Positions 33,103 to 41,409 of a DNA stretch of 64,000 nucleotides are shown piece by piece. Origin of the DNA: Holophaga foetida DSM 6591. GTDB lineage: Bacteria > Acidobacteriota > Holophagae > Holophagales > Holophagaceae. Within the stretch, counting starts at the first letter, position 1. Each line of letters opens with the position of its first letter. Made by a program: the position numbers and the translations under genes. The DNA lies in the NCBI RefSeq assembly GCF_000242615.2, contig NZ_KI912268.1, forward strand, positions 2,301,977 through 2,365,976, read 5' to 3'. A model generated the notes under the pieces. That model saw nothing but the letters and a program-made list of their open reading frames with translations. It was not told where the DNA came from and made no database searches.

Positions 33103-33609
33103 ATGGAATCGAAAACCGCTCGGAAAGGTCAGAGGGGCTATATCCTCGCCATGGTCCTCGGGGCCATGACCGTGATGGGCATCCTCATGACCAAGGCCAT
33201 GCCCTCGGTCATCACTGAAATCCAGCGAGAGAACGAAGAAGAACTCGTCTTCAGGGGTGAAGCCATCGCGCGGGCCATCAAGGCCTATCGCAAGAGCACG
33301 GGAAGCTACCCCACCTCCCTGGAAGCCATGCTCAAGGTCAAACCTCGCATCATCCGCAAGCTGTACAAGGATCCCATGACCAATGGGGACTGGGACGTTG
33401 TCACAGCGGTCCAGGCCGGAGCCTCCGGCGACAAGACCAGCCTCCCCATCGCAGCGGTCCGCAGCCGTTGCACCAAGGACAGCTTCCGCTCCTACAACGG
33501 GAAAACCATGTACAGCGACTGGATCTTTTCCGGCGCGGACGACCTGTACGGCATTCCCGGGGTTTCTTCCGAGCTCCTCAAGACCCTGTCCACAATCCAG
33601 ACCAAGTAG
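33103..33609 (+). CDS. Pseudopilin-like membrane protein
   Basis: A 168-residue protein with an N-terminal hydrophobic helix after a short basic leader (RKGQRGYILAMVLGAMTVMGILM), then a conserved-looking segment, EELVFRGEAIARAIKAYRKSTGSYPTSLEAML, and LYKDPMTNGDW. This pattern is common in type II secretion-like proteins encoded outside secretion clusters. The consensus Gly-Phe prepilin cleavage site with Glu at +5 is not present in usual form (Gly-Tyr is), so processing is uncertain. GGAGG precedes the ATG. It lies 16 bp before the carboxypeptidase gene. Confidence 0.65.
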   Translation: MESKTARKGQRGYILAMVLGAMTVMGILMTKAMPSVITEIQRENEEELVFRGEAIARAIKAYRKSTGSYPTSLEAMLKVKPRIIRKLYKDPMTNGDWDVVTAVQAGASGDKTSLPIAAVRSRCTKDSFRSYNGKTMYSDWIFSGADDLYGIPGVSSELLKTLSTIQTK

Positions 33610-33625
33610 CTGTTCCGGGAATCCC

Positions 33626-34762
33626 ATGCATCTGAAAAAAGGCCTCCTGGCCACCCTGCTCTTTGCCCTGCCCCTCCCTGCTGCAGATTTCTCGACGTGG
33701 CTCGCAGCCATGCAGACCCGGAATATCCAGGTGAGTGCAGGGCTCTGGGACCTCTCCACCGGCAAGCTCCTGGAAGGGCACCAGACGGAGCTCTCCCTCA
33801 TTCCAGCCTCCACCACCAAGGTGGTCTCCACGTACGCCATGCTGAAGACCTGGAAGCCTGACACCGTGCTGGAGACGGAGCTTTTCGGAGACCTCAAGGA
33901 GGGTGTCATCCTGGGGGATCTCATCGTCAAAGGTCACGGCGATCCATCCCTGGTGTCAGAACGGATCTGGATGCTGGCCCAGGACCTGAAGAACCAGGGT
34001 GTTCAGCGCATCAAGGGGCGGATCCGCAGCGATCAGAGCGCCTTCGATTCCCAGATGTATGGCTTCGGATGGGAAAACACCTCCTCCAGCACGACCCCCC
34101 CCATCCTGCCTCTCTCTGTCAACTTCAACCGGGCGGAAGGTCGTCTGGTCCAGGATCCTGACGCCAGAGCTGTGGAGGTCTTCACCCGGATCTTCCGGGA
34201 AGCGGGACTTGTCGTCGAGGAAGGCCCAGTCCCGGCAGGCGAGCTGCGCCGCCTGGCGGGGACATCTTCGGCTCCTCTTCGCCGCCTGGTCCAGGATGTC
34301 AACAAGATCAGCAACAACTTCATGGTTGAGATGCTGGTGAAGAGCTTTGGGGAGGGCACCTGGCCCAGGGGCATCGGCAGGATCCAGGGGTTCTACCAGT
34401 CCGCGCTCGGGCTGGGGCCCGACAAGATCGCCATCACTGACGGCTCGGGGCTCAGCAAGGAGAATCACCTTTCCGCCCGAACCCTGGCCATCGTCCTCCG
34501 GGCCGCCTGGCACGACTTCGAGGTCGGACCCGAGTTTGTGGACTCCCTGAAGGTCATCGGCGGCGAGCCGTGGGCACTCCGGGCCAAGTACCCCAACCTG
34601 AACCGCCGGATCCGGTGCAAGACGGGGCACCTCCAGAACGTGGTCAGTGTCTGCGGCTACATGCAGAGGATGGATGGCCAGCTCAGGGTCTTCGCCATCA
34701 TCCTGAATGGGGAGGCCTACGATTATGATGTATGGGATTTGGTCAGTCACTGGGCCAACTGA
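33626..34762 (+). CDS. dacB: D-alanyl-D-alanine carboxypeptidase/endopeptidase (PBP4, S13 family)
   Basis: A 378-residue periplasmic penicillin-binding protein that trims or cleaves peptide crosslinks of peptidoglycan. A signal peptide (KKGLLATLLFALPLPAA) leads into the acyl-serine motif S62-T-T-K65, then the SxN motif in KISNNFMVEML and K332-T-G (KTGHL). Length is shorter than E. coli PBP4 (477), with a reduced insert domain. The open frame extends upstream to 33383, inside the pseudopilin-like gene, so the Met at 33626 is the real start. Confidence 0.92.
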   Translation: MHLKKGLLATLLFALPLPAADFSTWLAAMQTRNIQVSAGLWDLSTGKLLEGHQTELSLIPASTTKVVSTYAMLKTWKPDTVLETELFGDLKEGVILGDLIVKGHGDPSLVSERIWMLAQDLKNQGVQRIKGRIRSDQSAFDSQMYGFGWENTSSSTTPPILPLSVNFNRAEGRLVQDPDARAVEVFTRIFREAGLVVEEGPVPAGELRRLAGTSSAPLRRLVQDVNKISNNFMVEMLVKSFGEGTWPRGIGRIQGFYQSALGLGPDKIAITDGSGLSKENHLSARTLAIVLRAAWHDFEVGPEFVDSLKVIGGEPWALRAKYPNLNRRIRCKTGHLQNVVSVCGYMQRMDGQLRVFAIILNGEAYDYDVWDLVSHWAN

Positions 34763-34813
34763 AGGTGCCCGTACCTCGACAACAGGCTAAGATGTAGCGG
34801 AACAGGGGGCCCC

Positions 34814-35194
34814 GTGGCCAGAGTGTGCATCGTGGATGACAGTCGGCTCGCCCGCACCGTGGCGGCGACCTGTGTCCGAAAGCTTGGGCACGAGGTCGAG
34901 GAGATCGATCCCACCAGTATCTTCGATGTCCTGACAGCCCTCCGGAGCAACCCTCCCGCCATCATCCTGACGGATTACCTGATGCCCAACTGCCCCGGCC
35001 TCAGCCTGGCCCGGTCCTGCCACGAGGACGCCGCCCTGAGGCACGCCCATGTCGTGGTCATCACAGCCCATCGTGATGACGAAGTCCTGACCCGGATGAT
35101 GCGGATGGGGGTCACCCAGGTCCTGCACAAACCCTTCAACCCCCAGGATCTGATGGACCTCATCCAGGAGCTTGTGGCCTCCCCCAAGGCCTGA
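34814..35194 (+). CDS. CheY-like single-domain response regulator
   Basis: A 126-residue receiver domain without an output domain. The acidic pocket is VDDS near the N-terminus, the phosphoacceptor Asp lies in ILTDYLMPN, the Thr in VVITAHRD and the Lys in VLHKPF. GTG start at 34814. It could act with the chemoreceptor at 37.7 kb or with one of the orphan kinases in the window; nothing in the sequence decides. It converges with ftsE with a 9 bp gap. Confidence 0.9.
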   Translation: MARVCIVDDSRLARTVAATCVRKLGHEVEEIDPTSIFDVLTALRSNPPAIILTDYLMPNCPGLSLARSCHEDAALRHAHVVVITAHRDDEVLTRMMRMGVTQVLHKPFNPQDLMDLIQELVASPKA

Positions 35195-35203
35195 CCGGAG
35201 GGG

Positions 35204-35890
35204 TCAGACCGCCAGTGTGCTCGACGGGGCCGGGGTGTCGAAGGCCAGATGGCCGTGCTCCAGGCCCAGGACCCGCTTCTTCATGCGTTGGATGAGGCTG
35301 CGGTCGTGGGTGGCCACCAGCACAGTCGTGCCCTGCCCATTGATCCGCTCGAAGAGGGACATGATCTCCTGAGCCAGATCCGGGTCCAGATTGCCCGTCG
35401 GCTCATCCGCTAGAAGCACCAGGGGGTCATTCACCAGGGCCCGGGCAATGGCCACTCGCTGCTGCTCTCCGCCTGAGAGCTGGAGCGGGAAATTGGAGAG
35501 CTTATGCTGGAGGCCGACCATTTTGAGGGCCCGGAAGGCTCGGTTCTTCTGTTCGGGAAAACTGACGCCCATGATCCGGAGCACGAAGGCCACGTTCTCG
35601 AAGACCGTCATGGAGTGGATCAGCTTGAAGTCCTGGAATACCACCCCCATCTTGCGACGCAGGACGGGGATCTCCTTCTCAGGCATTTCCCCCAGACGAT
35701 GGCCAGCCAAGCGGATCTCGCCGCTGGTGGGCACCTGCTGCCGGAAAAGGAGCTTAAGCAGCGAAGACTTGCCGGCACCACTGGGACCGGTCAGGAAAAC
35801 AAACTCCCCGGCCTGTATATGAAAGTTCACATCCGCCAGAGCGGTGTGCATACGCCCGTACTGCTTGCCCACATGATTGAGAACGATCAC
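35204..35890 (-). CDS. ftsE: Cell-division ATP-binding protein FtsE-like
   Basis: A 228-residue ABC ATPase. Walker A is [14 protein letters not shown], the signature motif [15 protein letters not shown], Walker [13 protein letters not shown], and the H-loop VATHDRS. The FtsE-type [12 protein letters not shown] start and [11 protein letters not shown] segment are close to FtsE. FtsX, normally the next gene, is absent here; downstream is the convergent CheY-like gene. The GTG start has GAGGGG upstream. It follows a 44-codon ORF by 12 bp. Confidence 0.9.
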   Translation of the reverse strand: MIVLNHVGKQYGRMHTALADVNFHIQAGEFVFLTGPSGAGKSSLLKLLFRQQVPTSGEIRLAGHRLGEMPEKEIPVLRRKMGVVFQDFKLIHSMTVFENVAFVLRIMGVSFPEQKNRAFRALKMVGLQHKLSNFPLQLSGGEQQRVAIARALVNDPLVLLADEPTGNLDPDLAQEIMSLFERINGQGTTVLVATHDRSLIQRMKKRVLGLEHGHLAFDTPAPSSTLAV

Positions 35891-35902
35891 GATCGGGGCC
35901 CC

Positions 35903-36037
35903 TCAGGCGTAGGGATCGGGATGGTAGGGATCCTCCCTGGGCTTGTCCGCAGGGGGCTGGCGATGAACCCCCTCGGCATCCTCCTGGGGAAGCATCCCGT
36001 AGGGATTGTCCTCATTGATCAGTTCCTGGCTGAACAT
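35903..36037 (-). CDS. 44-residue small protein between rlmN and ftsE
   Basis: An ORF of 44 residues starting MFSQELINED and ending DPYHPDPYA, with a good ribosome site (GCAGGAGG seven bases before the ATG). It is 22 bp after the rlmN stop and 12 bp before the ftsE start on the same strand. The product is acidic, rich in Pro, Asp and Tyr, with the related segments EDNPYG, EDPYHP and DPYA, and no hydrophobic helix. I do not recognise it. Coding is supported by ribosome site and tight spacing, not by homology. Confidence 0.6.
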   Translation of the reverse strand: MFSQELINEDNPYGMLPQEDAEGVHRQPPADKPREDPYHPDPYA

Positions 36038-36059
36038 CGTGTGCCTCCTGCCTGTAGGG

Positions 36060-37166
36060 TCAGCAATTTTCGATCCGCTTTGACGGTCCCTTACTTTTTT
36101 TCACCAGCTGGCCGCAGGCTCCCTGGATATCCCGCCCCCGGCTCTTGCGCACCGTAACGAAGCAGTTCAGGGCCTTGAGGCGGGCAACGAAGGCGTTCAC
36201 CTGAGCCTCGTCCGGCTCCCGGAAGGAAGCGGCCTCGTGCTCGTTCAAGCGGATGAGGTTCACGTTGTGGCCCCGGCGGAGCTCACCCATCCACTCCGCC
36301 AGACGTTCGGCGTCCTCCATGGTGTCGTTCTGACCCGCCACCAGGACGTACTCGATGGTGAGCCTCTCCCGGTCCCCCAGAGACCAGGCATCCAGGGCCT
36401 CCCGCAAACGGGCCAGGCCCCATGCCCGGTTCACTGGCATGAGCGCGCTGCGGGCTTCGTCTGTGGTGGCGTTGAGACTCACGGCCAGCCAGGGACGAGG
36501 TTCCATGTGGGCCAGACGCTCGATGCCTGGCACCAAGCCCGAGGTGGAAACCGTGATCCGTCGGGTGGATATATTGAGTCCCCGGGTGTGGTTGAGGATC
36601 TGGATGGCCCGGTGCACCTGCTCCAGGTTGTGGAGGGGCTCGCCCATGCCCATGAAGACCAGGGTGATGGCATGGGGCCGCTCGGGGCCGAGTTCCCGGA
36701 GTGCCGCCAGCACCTGCCCCACGATCTCCCCGGCCGAGAGGTTGCGTCGGATCCCCAGCGTTCCCGTGGCACAGAAGGCACAGCCCATGGCGCACCCAAC
36801 CTGACTGGAGACGCAGAGCGTCACCCTGGGATTTCGCACCTCCCGGGGCATATGGACCGCCTCAATACACTCGCCGTCCCCCAGGCGCAGCATCAGCTTC
36901 GTGGATCCGTCCTCCGAGGCGTGGCGTTCCGCCACCTCCGGTAGGGCCGTGTCGAGATTGGCCACGAGCCACTCCCGGATCTCCCGGGACAAGCGTGGAA
37001 AGCCATCGCGGTATTCCCAGGGGCGCTGGATCATGGCGAAGATATGCTCGGCCCTGCCCGGAGCCCCCATGGCCGTGAAGTCCTCGGGGAGCATTCCATA
37101 TATCGACAACCGCCCAGCCCGTTCAGGGGCTGGGCGGTCCCAGGGCCGAGGGGCGAATTCCACCAT
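36060..37166 (-). CDS. rlmN: 23S rRNA (adenine2503-C2)-methyltransferase RlmN
   Basis: A 368-residue radical SAM methyltransferase that modifies A2503 of 23S rRNA and A37 of some tRNAs. Cluster cysteines are CAMGCAFC, followed by the GMGEPLHN segment. The two catalytic cysteines appear in TLCVSSQVG and in the C-terminal IQGACGQL. Cfr-type features are not seen. The frame is open to TTG 37190; the ATG at 37166 is chosen because TAGTAT lies seven bases upstream and no ribosome site exists, which suggests a leaderless transcript. Confidence 0.95.
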   Translation of the reverse strand: MVEFAPRPWDRPAPERAGRLSIYGMLPEDFTAMGAPGRAEHIFAMIQRPWEYRDGFPRLSREIREWLVANLDTALPEVAERHASEDGSTKLMLRLGDGECIEAVHMPREVRNPRVTLCVSSQVGCAMGCAFCATGTLGIRRNLSAGEIVGQVLAALRELGPERPHAITLVFMGMGEPLHNLEQVHRAIQILNHTRGLNISTRRITVSTSGLVPGIERLAHMEPRPWLAVSLNATTDEARSALMPVNRAWGLARLREALDAWSLGDRERLTIEYVLVAGQNDTMEDAERLAEWMGELRRGHNVNLIRLNEHEAASFREPDEAQVNAFVARLKALNCFVTVRKSRGRDIQGACGQLVKKSKGPSKRIENC

Positions 37167-37173
37167 GTGTCCC

Positions 37174-37179
37174 ATACTA
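37174..37179 (-). promoter_or_regulatory. -10-like hexamer directly before rlmN
   Basis: TAGTAT on the minus strand, seven bases before the ATG at 37166; no Shine-Dalgarno sequence. This is one of several such arrangements in the window. Confidence 0.35.
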
Positions 37180-37211
37180 CCCGGTCCCAACCAATTCCGT
37201 CAGGCTTCCCC

Positions 37212-37246
37212 TTGCTATTTGATACTGAGTCTCAGTATCCTAAATA
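37212..37246 (+). promoter_or_regulatory. Promoter with perfect 19 bp palindrome (Fur-box-like)
   Basis: GATACTGAG-T-CTCAGTATC (37221-37239) is a perfect 9-1-9 palindrome, close in form to metal-repressor boxes of the Fur family. It overlaps two possible promoters: TTGCTA-N18-TATCCT (37212-37241) and TTGATA-N16-TAAATA (37219-37246). An AAGGAGG ribosome site follows before the DUF2325 gene. A bound repressor would block RNA polymerase. The regulator identity is an inference. Confidence 0.6.
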
Positions 37247-37257
37247 AGGAGGGTGAT

Positions 37258-37617
37258 ATGTGCGTCATGATCGCAGGGGGGGACCGGATCGATACCATTG
37301 CGAACTATCTGCGCAGCCTGGGGGCAGACGAGGTTTTGCACCGGAGCTGTCGCAAGGAGTCCGAGGCCTCCCACCCCCTCCCCCAGCGCCTGGACTGCCT
37401 GCTCATGCTCACGTCCTACCTGGGACATGCCTCCATGCAGCGACTCCGCAGGGAGGCCAAGCGAATCGGAGTTCCGGTGCTCTACGCCAAGCGGTCCGTG
37501 CTGGATGTGGCCACGCAGTGCGAGGGCCCTGCCTGCCCCATGTGGAGGGAATGCACTAAGCCGCTGTCCAGAAATAACCTGAACAAACATTCAGAGGAGC
37601 AGCATAAGCGGCCGTAA
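37258..37617 (+). CDS. DUF2325 domain protein
   Basis: A 119-residue protein whose first 90 residues follow the DUF2325 pattern: VMIAGGDRIDTIANYL, a central LPQRLDCLLMLTSYLGHASMQ and the segment KRIGVPVLYAKRS. The C-terminus adds cysteines (ATQCEGPACPMWREC) that could bind metal or a cluster. The product is unknown in function. Its ATG has an excellent AAGGAGG site and its promoter carries a Fur-box-like palindrome, which suggests control by iron or another metal. A strong hairpin follows the gene. Confidence 0.8.
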   Translation: MCVMIAGGDRIDTIANYLRSLGADEVLHRSCRKESEASHPLPQRLDCLLMLTSYLGHASMQRLRREAKRIGVPVLYAKRSVLDVATQCEGPACPMWRECTKPLSRNNLNKHSEEQHKRP

Positions 37618-37648
37618 CGGAACAACCCGAACTGCACGGGTTATTCCG
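37618..37648. terminator. Hairpin between the DUF2325 gene and the chemoreceptor gene
   Basis: CGGAACAACCCG (37618-37629), loop AACTGCA, CGGGTTATTCCG (37637-37648): 12 bp stem with one mismatch. It lies between convergent genes and probably ends transcription from both sides, although no U-run is present. Confidence 0.55.
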
Positions 37649-37657
37649 CGACGGTCC

Positions 37658-39244
37658 CTAGAGGTTGAACCCCTCCACGATCTTCCGCAGCCCGGAGGCC
37701 ACCTGGGCCAGATCGTCAGCCGTATGGGAGATTTCCTCCACAGTGGCCGCCAGTTCGTGGGTCGATGCGGCATTCTGCACCAAGCGCTGGTTGGTCTCCT
37801 GCATCATGTGACCGACTTTCTGGCTGGTATGGGCCTGTTCCTTGCTCAACCCTCCGATTTCGTGAATGCCCGTCGCAATTCCAGAGATCCGCTGGCCGAT
37901 GGCCTCCAGATTTTCCAAGGTAACCTTCACACTCCCCACCCCGTTCTGGACCGTGGCCTGGGCGGTCTGGATGAGCTGCTCGATCTCCGTGGCGCTGGCC
38001 CGGCTGCGTTCGGCCAGCTTGCGGACTTCTTCGGCCACCACGGCAAAGCCCTTCCCCTGGGCTCCGGCCTTGGCGGCCTCAATGGCCGCGTTCAGGGAGA
38101 GCAGGTTGGTCTGGCGGGCAATGTCCTGAATGACCTTCACCGCCTGGAAGATGCGTCCGGTGACCTCCTGGATTTCATCCATGCCGTGGGCAGCCCCCTT
38201 GCCGGCCTCGGCCCCGCTGGCGGCTTCATTCACCGCCTGGGCACTCTCACGCTCGGTTTCTTCGGCGCTCCCTGCCATCGTCTTCACATTGCCGGCGAGC
38301 TGGTCCATGGCCTGGAAGACTTGGTCCCCTGCGCGTTTCAGGTCTTCGCTGACCTTGGCGACATCGGCCACAGTCCGGGCCATTTCCTCGGAAGAGGCTG
38401 CCAGTTCGGTGCTGCCGGAAGCCACACGGCCCGAGAAGGTGCTGACACGCGTCACGGCCTCCCGCAGGTTGGCGTTGTATTCATTGAAGGCCAGGGCGGC
38501 GGCGCCGATCTCATCCCGGGTTGTCACCTCAAGCGTGCGACGGAGATCACTCTCCTTCAGGCCCCGGACCAGTTGCTTCAGGGGCTCGACAATGCGATTG
38601 GCCACCTTCATGGTAAGCAGGAAGACAATCACCGCCACCACCAGGGATGCGATCAGAATGGCCCCCATGAAGAGGCGAATCTCCCGCTCGACATCATCCA
38701 CATAGACCCCGGCCGCCAGCATCCATCCCCATGGATCGTATTTTTTGACATAGCTAATCTTAGGGAACATGCCCTTCTGGCCGGGCTTGGTGAATTCATA
38801 TTCGACCACCCGCCCATCGGGGTTCTGAGTAGCTTCAAGCCACTTCTTGTGGATGGCCATGGAGGGGCCGTCCTTCAGCATGCTGGGGTTATCCACCAGT
38901 TCTCCCCGGGGATGCACCTTGAGGAACCCGGACTGATCCTGGACGACGAAGTAGTTGGTCTTGTCAAAACGGAGGGATCCAAGCATCGCCCTGGCCCCTG
39001 CCTCGGCCTGAGGTCGGGTCATCCTCCCGGCCTGGACCTCCCTGTCCATGGCCTGGATGATGCCGTAGCCCACCTCCACCACCTGACGCATGGAGTCGCG
39101 CTTGCCCTGGAGGATGGCGCTTCCCACCCTGGGTACGATGAACCCGAAGATCAGGACAAGGAAGAGCACCACCGGCACGAAGCTGAGCCCAAGCACCTTC
39201 CTGGAGAGGGGGCGCAGTTGCGGAGAGGATGGCTGGCTGCTCAT
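37658..39244 (-). CDS. Methyl-accepting chemotaxis protein with Cache sensor
   Basis: A 528-residue chemoreceptor. Transmembrane helix 1 (about 17-40) is followed by a single-Cache-type periplasmic domain (TNYFVVQDQSGFLKVHPRGELVDNPSM and DPWGWMLAAGVYVDD), a second helix (about 195-215), a HAMP domain and the signalling domain with the highly conserved hairpin tip around AIEAAKAGAQGKGFAVVAEEVRKLAERS. The Met at 39244 is chosen because AAAGGGG precedes it; the longer frame adds non-family residues. No pentapeptide for CheR is visible. Ligands are unknown. Confidence 0.93.
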   Translation of the reverse strand: MSSQPSSPQLRPLSRKVLGLSFVPVVLFLVLIFGFIVPRVGSAILQGKRDSMRQVVEVGYGIIQAMDREVQAGRMTRPQAEAGARAMLGSLRFDKTNYFVVQDQSGFLKVHPRGELVDNPSMLKDGPSMAIHKKWLEATQNPDGRVVEYEFTKPGQKGMFPKISYVKKYDPWGWMLAAGVYVDDVEREIRLFMGAILIASLVVAVIVFLLTMKVANRIVEPLKQLVRGLKESDLRRTLEVTTRDEIGAAALAFNEYNANLREAVTRVSTFSGRVASGSTELAASSEEMARTVADVAKVSEDLKRAGDQVFQAMDQLAGNVKTMAGSAEETERESAQAVNEAASGAEAGKGAAHGMDEIQEVTGRIFQAVKVIQDIARQTNLLSLNAAIEAAKAGAQGKGFAVVAEEVRKLAERSRASATEIEQLIQTAQATVQNGVGSVKVTLENLEAIGQRISGIATGIHEIGGLSKEQAHTSQKVGHMMQETNQRLVQNAASTHELAATVEEISHTADDLAQVASGLRKIVEGFNL

Positions 39245-39319
39245 GGGGGGCCCCTTTATGTCTGGAAATATAGGGTTCCAGACTCGGCGGGCAATGATTC
39301 CCAGCCCGTGAATACCAGC

Positions 39320-39325
39320 TATCCT
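39320..39325 (+). promoter_or_regulatory. -10-like hexamer directly before the transglycosylase
   Basis: TATCCT seven bases before the GTG at 39333; the intervening GAAAGAC is a poor ribosome site. This is compatible with a leaderless start. Confidence 0.3.
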
Positions 39326-39332
39326 GAAAGAC

Positions 39333-40214
39333 GTGAACTGGCGCCTCCTACCCCTTTCCCTGCTCACCCTGGCCCTGGCCGGGGCGGGCAAACCTGCATC
39401 CAGATCCGGCACGGCCTATCTCTACACGTACTACGATCGCAACGGCAGCCTGGTGATCAACAACCTCCCGCCCTCCAGCGTCAAGGGACAAGGGCTCATC
39501 CTCAAGCATGTCGGAGTCGGCCATGTCCGACTGGCCATGAGCCGGGTGGAGATGTCCAGGGTCCTGCGCAGCCCCGAACTCCTCGCCCTGGTGGACGAGA
39601 TCGCCACGGCCGAGGGAGTGGACCCGTTCCTGGCCCGGGCCATCATCCAGGCCGAGAGCGCCTTCAACTATCGGGCCCGGAGCAGGGTCGGAGCCCTGGG
39701 ACTCATGCAGCTCATGCCCCAGACGGCCCAGCGCTTCGGTGTCCTTGACCCCTTCGACCCCCGCCAGAACATCTCCGGGGGCACCAAGTATCTGCGGTGG
39801 TTACTGAACCGCTTCAAGGGGGACACCACCAAGGTGGTGGCAGCCTACAACGCCGGGGAAGGCGCTGTGGAGCGCCACGGAGGCATTCCCCCTTACAAGG
39901 AGACCCGGGCCTATGTACCCAGGGTGCTGGACCTCTACCATCGCAAGCTCGTTCAGCCCGACCCTCGGGCCGCTGGATCCATGGCCCTTCTCAAGAAGGG
40001 ACATGGTGGGTTCAAGGTAGAGGAAAGCCCCGCCAAGGCGCAAAAGAACCCGGAGACCCTCCTGGCCACCGCCACCCCGGCGGCTCCCACGCCACCGCCG
40101 AGGCTGAACACCCGCCTCTATCGCTGGACCGATGATGGCGGACGCTTCCATATCAGCGACCAGCCTCCCCCGAGGGGAACCCGCGGCGTCAAGGTGACAG
40201 GCACTTCGGAATAG
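39333..40214 (+). CDS. Lytic murein transglycosylase (SLT family) with flanking DUF4124-like segments
   Basis: A 293-residue exported enzyme that cleaves peptidoglycan strands forming anhydro-muropeptides. A signal peptide (residues 1-18) precedes a short beta segment, [19 protein letters not shown]. The SLT domain (about 90-205) has the catalytic Glu in [14 protein letters not shown], the [10 protein letters not shown] motif and the [10 protein letters not shown] motif. A second segment, [19 protein letters not shown], lies at the C-terminus and resembles the first; both look like DUF4124. The two could bind wall or be remnants of a duplication. It starts with GTG. Confidence 0.9.
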   Translation: MNWRLLPLSLLTLALAGAGKPASRSGTAYLYTYYDRNGSLVINNLPPSSVKGQGLILKHVGVGHVRLAMSRVEMSRVLRSPELLALVDEIATAEGVDPFLARAIIQAESAFNYRARSRVGALGLMQLMPQTAQRFGVLDPFDPRQNISGGTKYLRWLLNRFKGDTTKVVAAYNAGEGAVERHGGIPPYKETRAYVPRVLDLYHRKLVQPDPRAAGSMALLKKGHGGFKVEESPAKAQKNPETLLATATPAAPTPPPRLNTRLYRWTDDGGRFHISDQPPPRGTRGVKVTGTSE

Positions 40215-40269
40215 AAACCTTGATCCTTGCGTAGGGTCTGAGAAACTTGTTCTTTGGCCCGGAGGCATC

Positions 40270-41370
40270 ATGGCAGTTCAGTGCGGCATCGTGGGACTTC
40301 CCAACGTTGGGAAATCCACCCTTTTCAATGCCTTGACCCAGGCTGGGGCCGCGAGCGCCAACTATCCCTTCTGCACCATCGAACCCAATACCGGGGTGGT
40401 GGACGTGCCGGACCAGCGCATGTATGCCCTGGCAGAGATCGTCAACCCCCAGCGGACCCTGCCCGCGGCCCAGGAGTTCGTGGATATCGCGGGCCTGGTG
40501 AGGGGCGCGAGCAAGGGTGAGGGCCTGGGGAACGCCTTCCTGGCCAACATCCGCGAGACGGACGCCATCGTCCAGGTGCTGCGCTGCTTCGAAGACGGCG
40601 ACATCACCCATGTCGAGGGGGCGGTCGATCCCGTGCGGGATCTCGGCATCATCGATACTGAGCTCATTCTCAAGGACATGGAGTCCGTCGAAAAGGCCCT
40701 GGATCGCCACACCAAGACCGCCCGCAGCGGCAACAAGGAGTCCCAGGCCCTGGTGACTGTCCTGGAGAGGGTCAACGCAGCCCTCAACGAGGGGCTGTGG
40801 GCCCGTACCGTGGACCTTAGCAAGGAGGAAGTGCTCCAGCTCAAGCCCTTCTGCCTCATCACCATGAAGCCCATGCTCCTGGTGGGCAACATCAGCGAAG
40901 GCGACATTCCCAACCCCCATGGGAATCCCCATTACGCCGCCCTGGAGAAGGTGGGTGCCGAGCGGGGCTGCCCCGTCATCGCCATCTGCTCCAAACTCGA
41001 GGCTGAAATCCAGGAGTTGAGCCCAGAGGAACGCCCCATGTTCCTGGAGGAGGCAGGGCTTTCCGAGCCGGGCCTGAACCGTCTCATCCGGGCCTCCTAC
41101 AGCCTGCTGGGACTCCAGACCTATTTCACTGCTGGCGTGAAGGAGGTCCGGGCCTGGACCATCCATATCGGAGACACCGCCCCCCAGGCCGCAGCGGTCA
41201 TCCACACCGACTTCGAAAAGGGGTTCATCCGAGCCCAGGTCATAAGTTACGAAGACTTCATCAAGTTCAAAGGTGAGCAGGGTGCCAAGGAAGCGGGCCG
41301 CATGCGCTCCGAGGGCAAGGAATATGTCGTCCAGGATGGCGATGTGGTGCACTTCCTGTTCAACGTGTAA
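40270..41370 (+). CDS. ychF: Ribosome-associated ATPase YchF
   Basis: A 366-residue P-loop ATPase of the Obg-related family, specific for ATP, linked to oxidative stress and ribosome binding. The G1 motif is [14 protein letters not shown], the G3-like motif [17 protein letters not shown], and the nonstandard NxxE in place of NKxD ([11 protein letters not shown] region) is typical of YchF. A C-terminal TGS domain ([30 protein letters not shown]) ends the protein. GGAGG precedes the ATG. Confidence 0.97.
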   Translation: MAVQCGIVGLPNVGKSTLFNALTQAGAASANYPFCTIEPNTGVVDVPDQRMYALAEIVNPQRTLPAAQEFVDIAGLVRGASKGEGLGNAFLANIRETDAIVQVLRCFEDGDITHVEGAVDPVRDLGIIDTELILKDMESVEKALDRHTKTARSGNKESQALVTVLERVNAALNEGLWARTVDLSKEEVLQLKPFCLITMKPMLLVGNISEGDIPNPHGNPHYAALEKVGAERGCPVIAICSKLEAEIQELSPEERPMFLEEAGLSEPGLNRLIRASYSLLGLQTYFTAGVKEVRAWTIHIGDTAPQAAAVIHTDFEKGFIRAQVISYEDFIKFKGEQGAKEAGRMRSEGKEYVVQDGDVVHFLFNV

Positions 41371-41409
41371 GCCCGCGCCTGCTAGGCTTGTGGCGTAACC
41401 GGACGGCAC

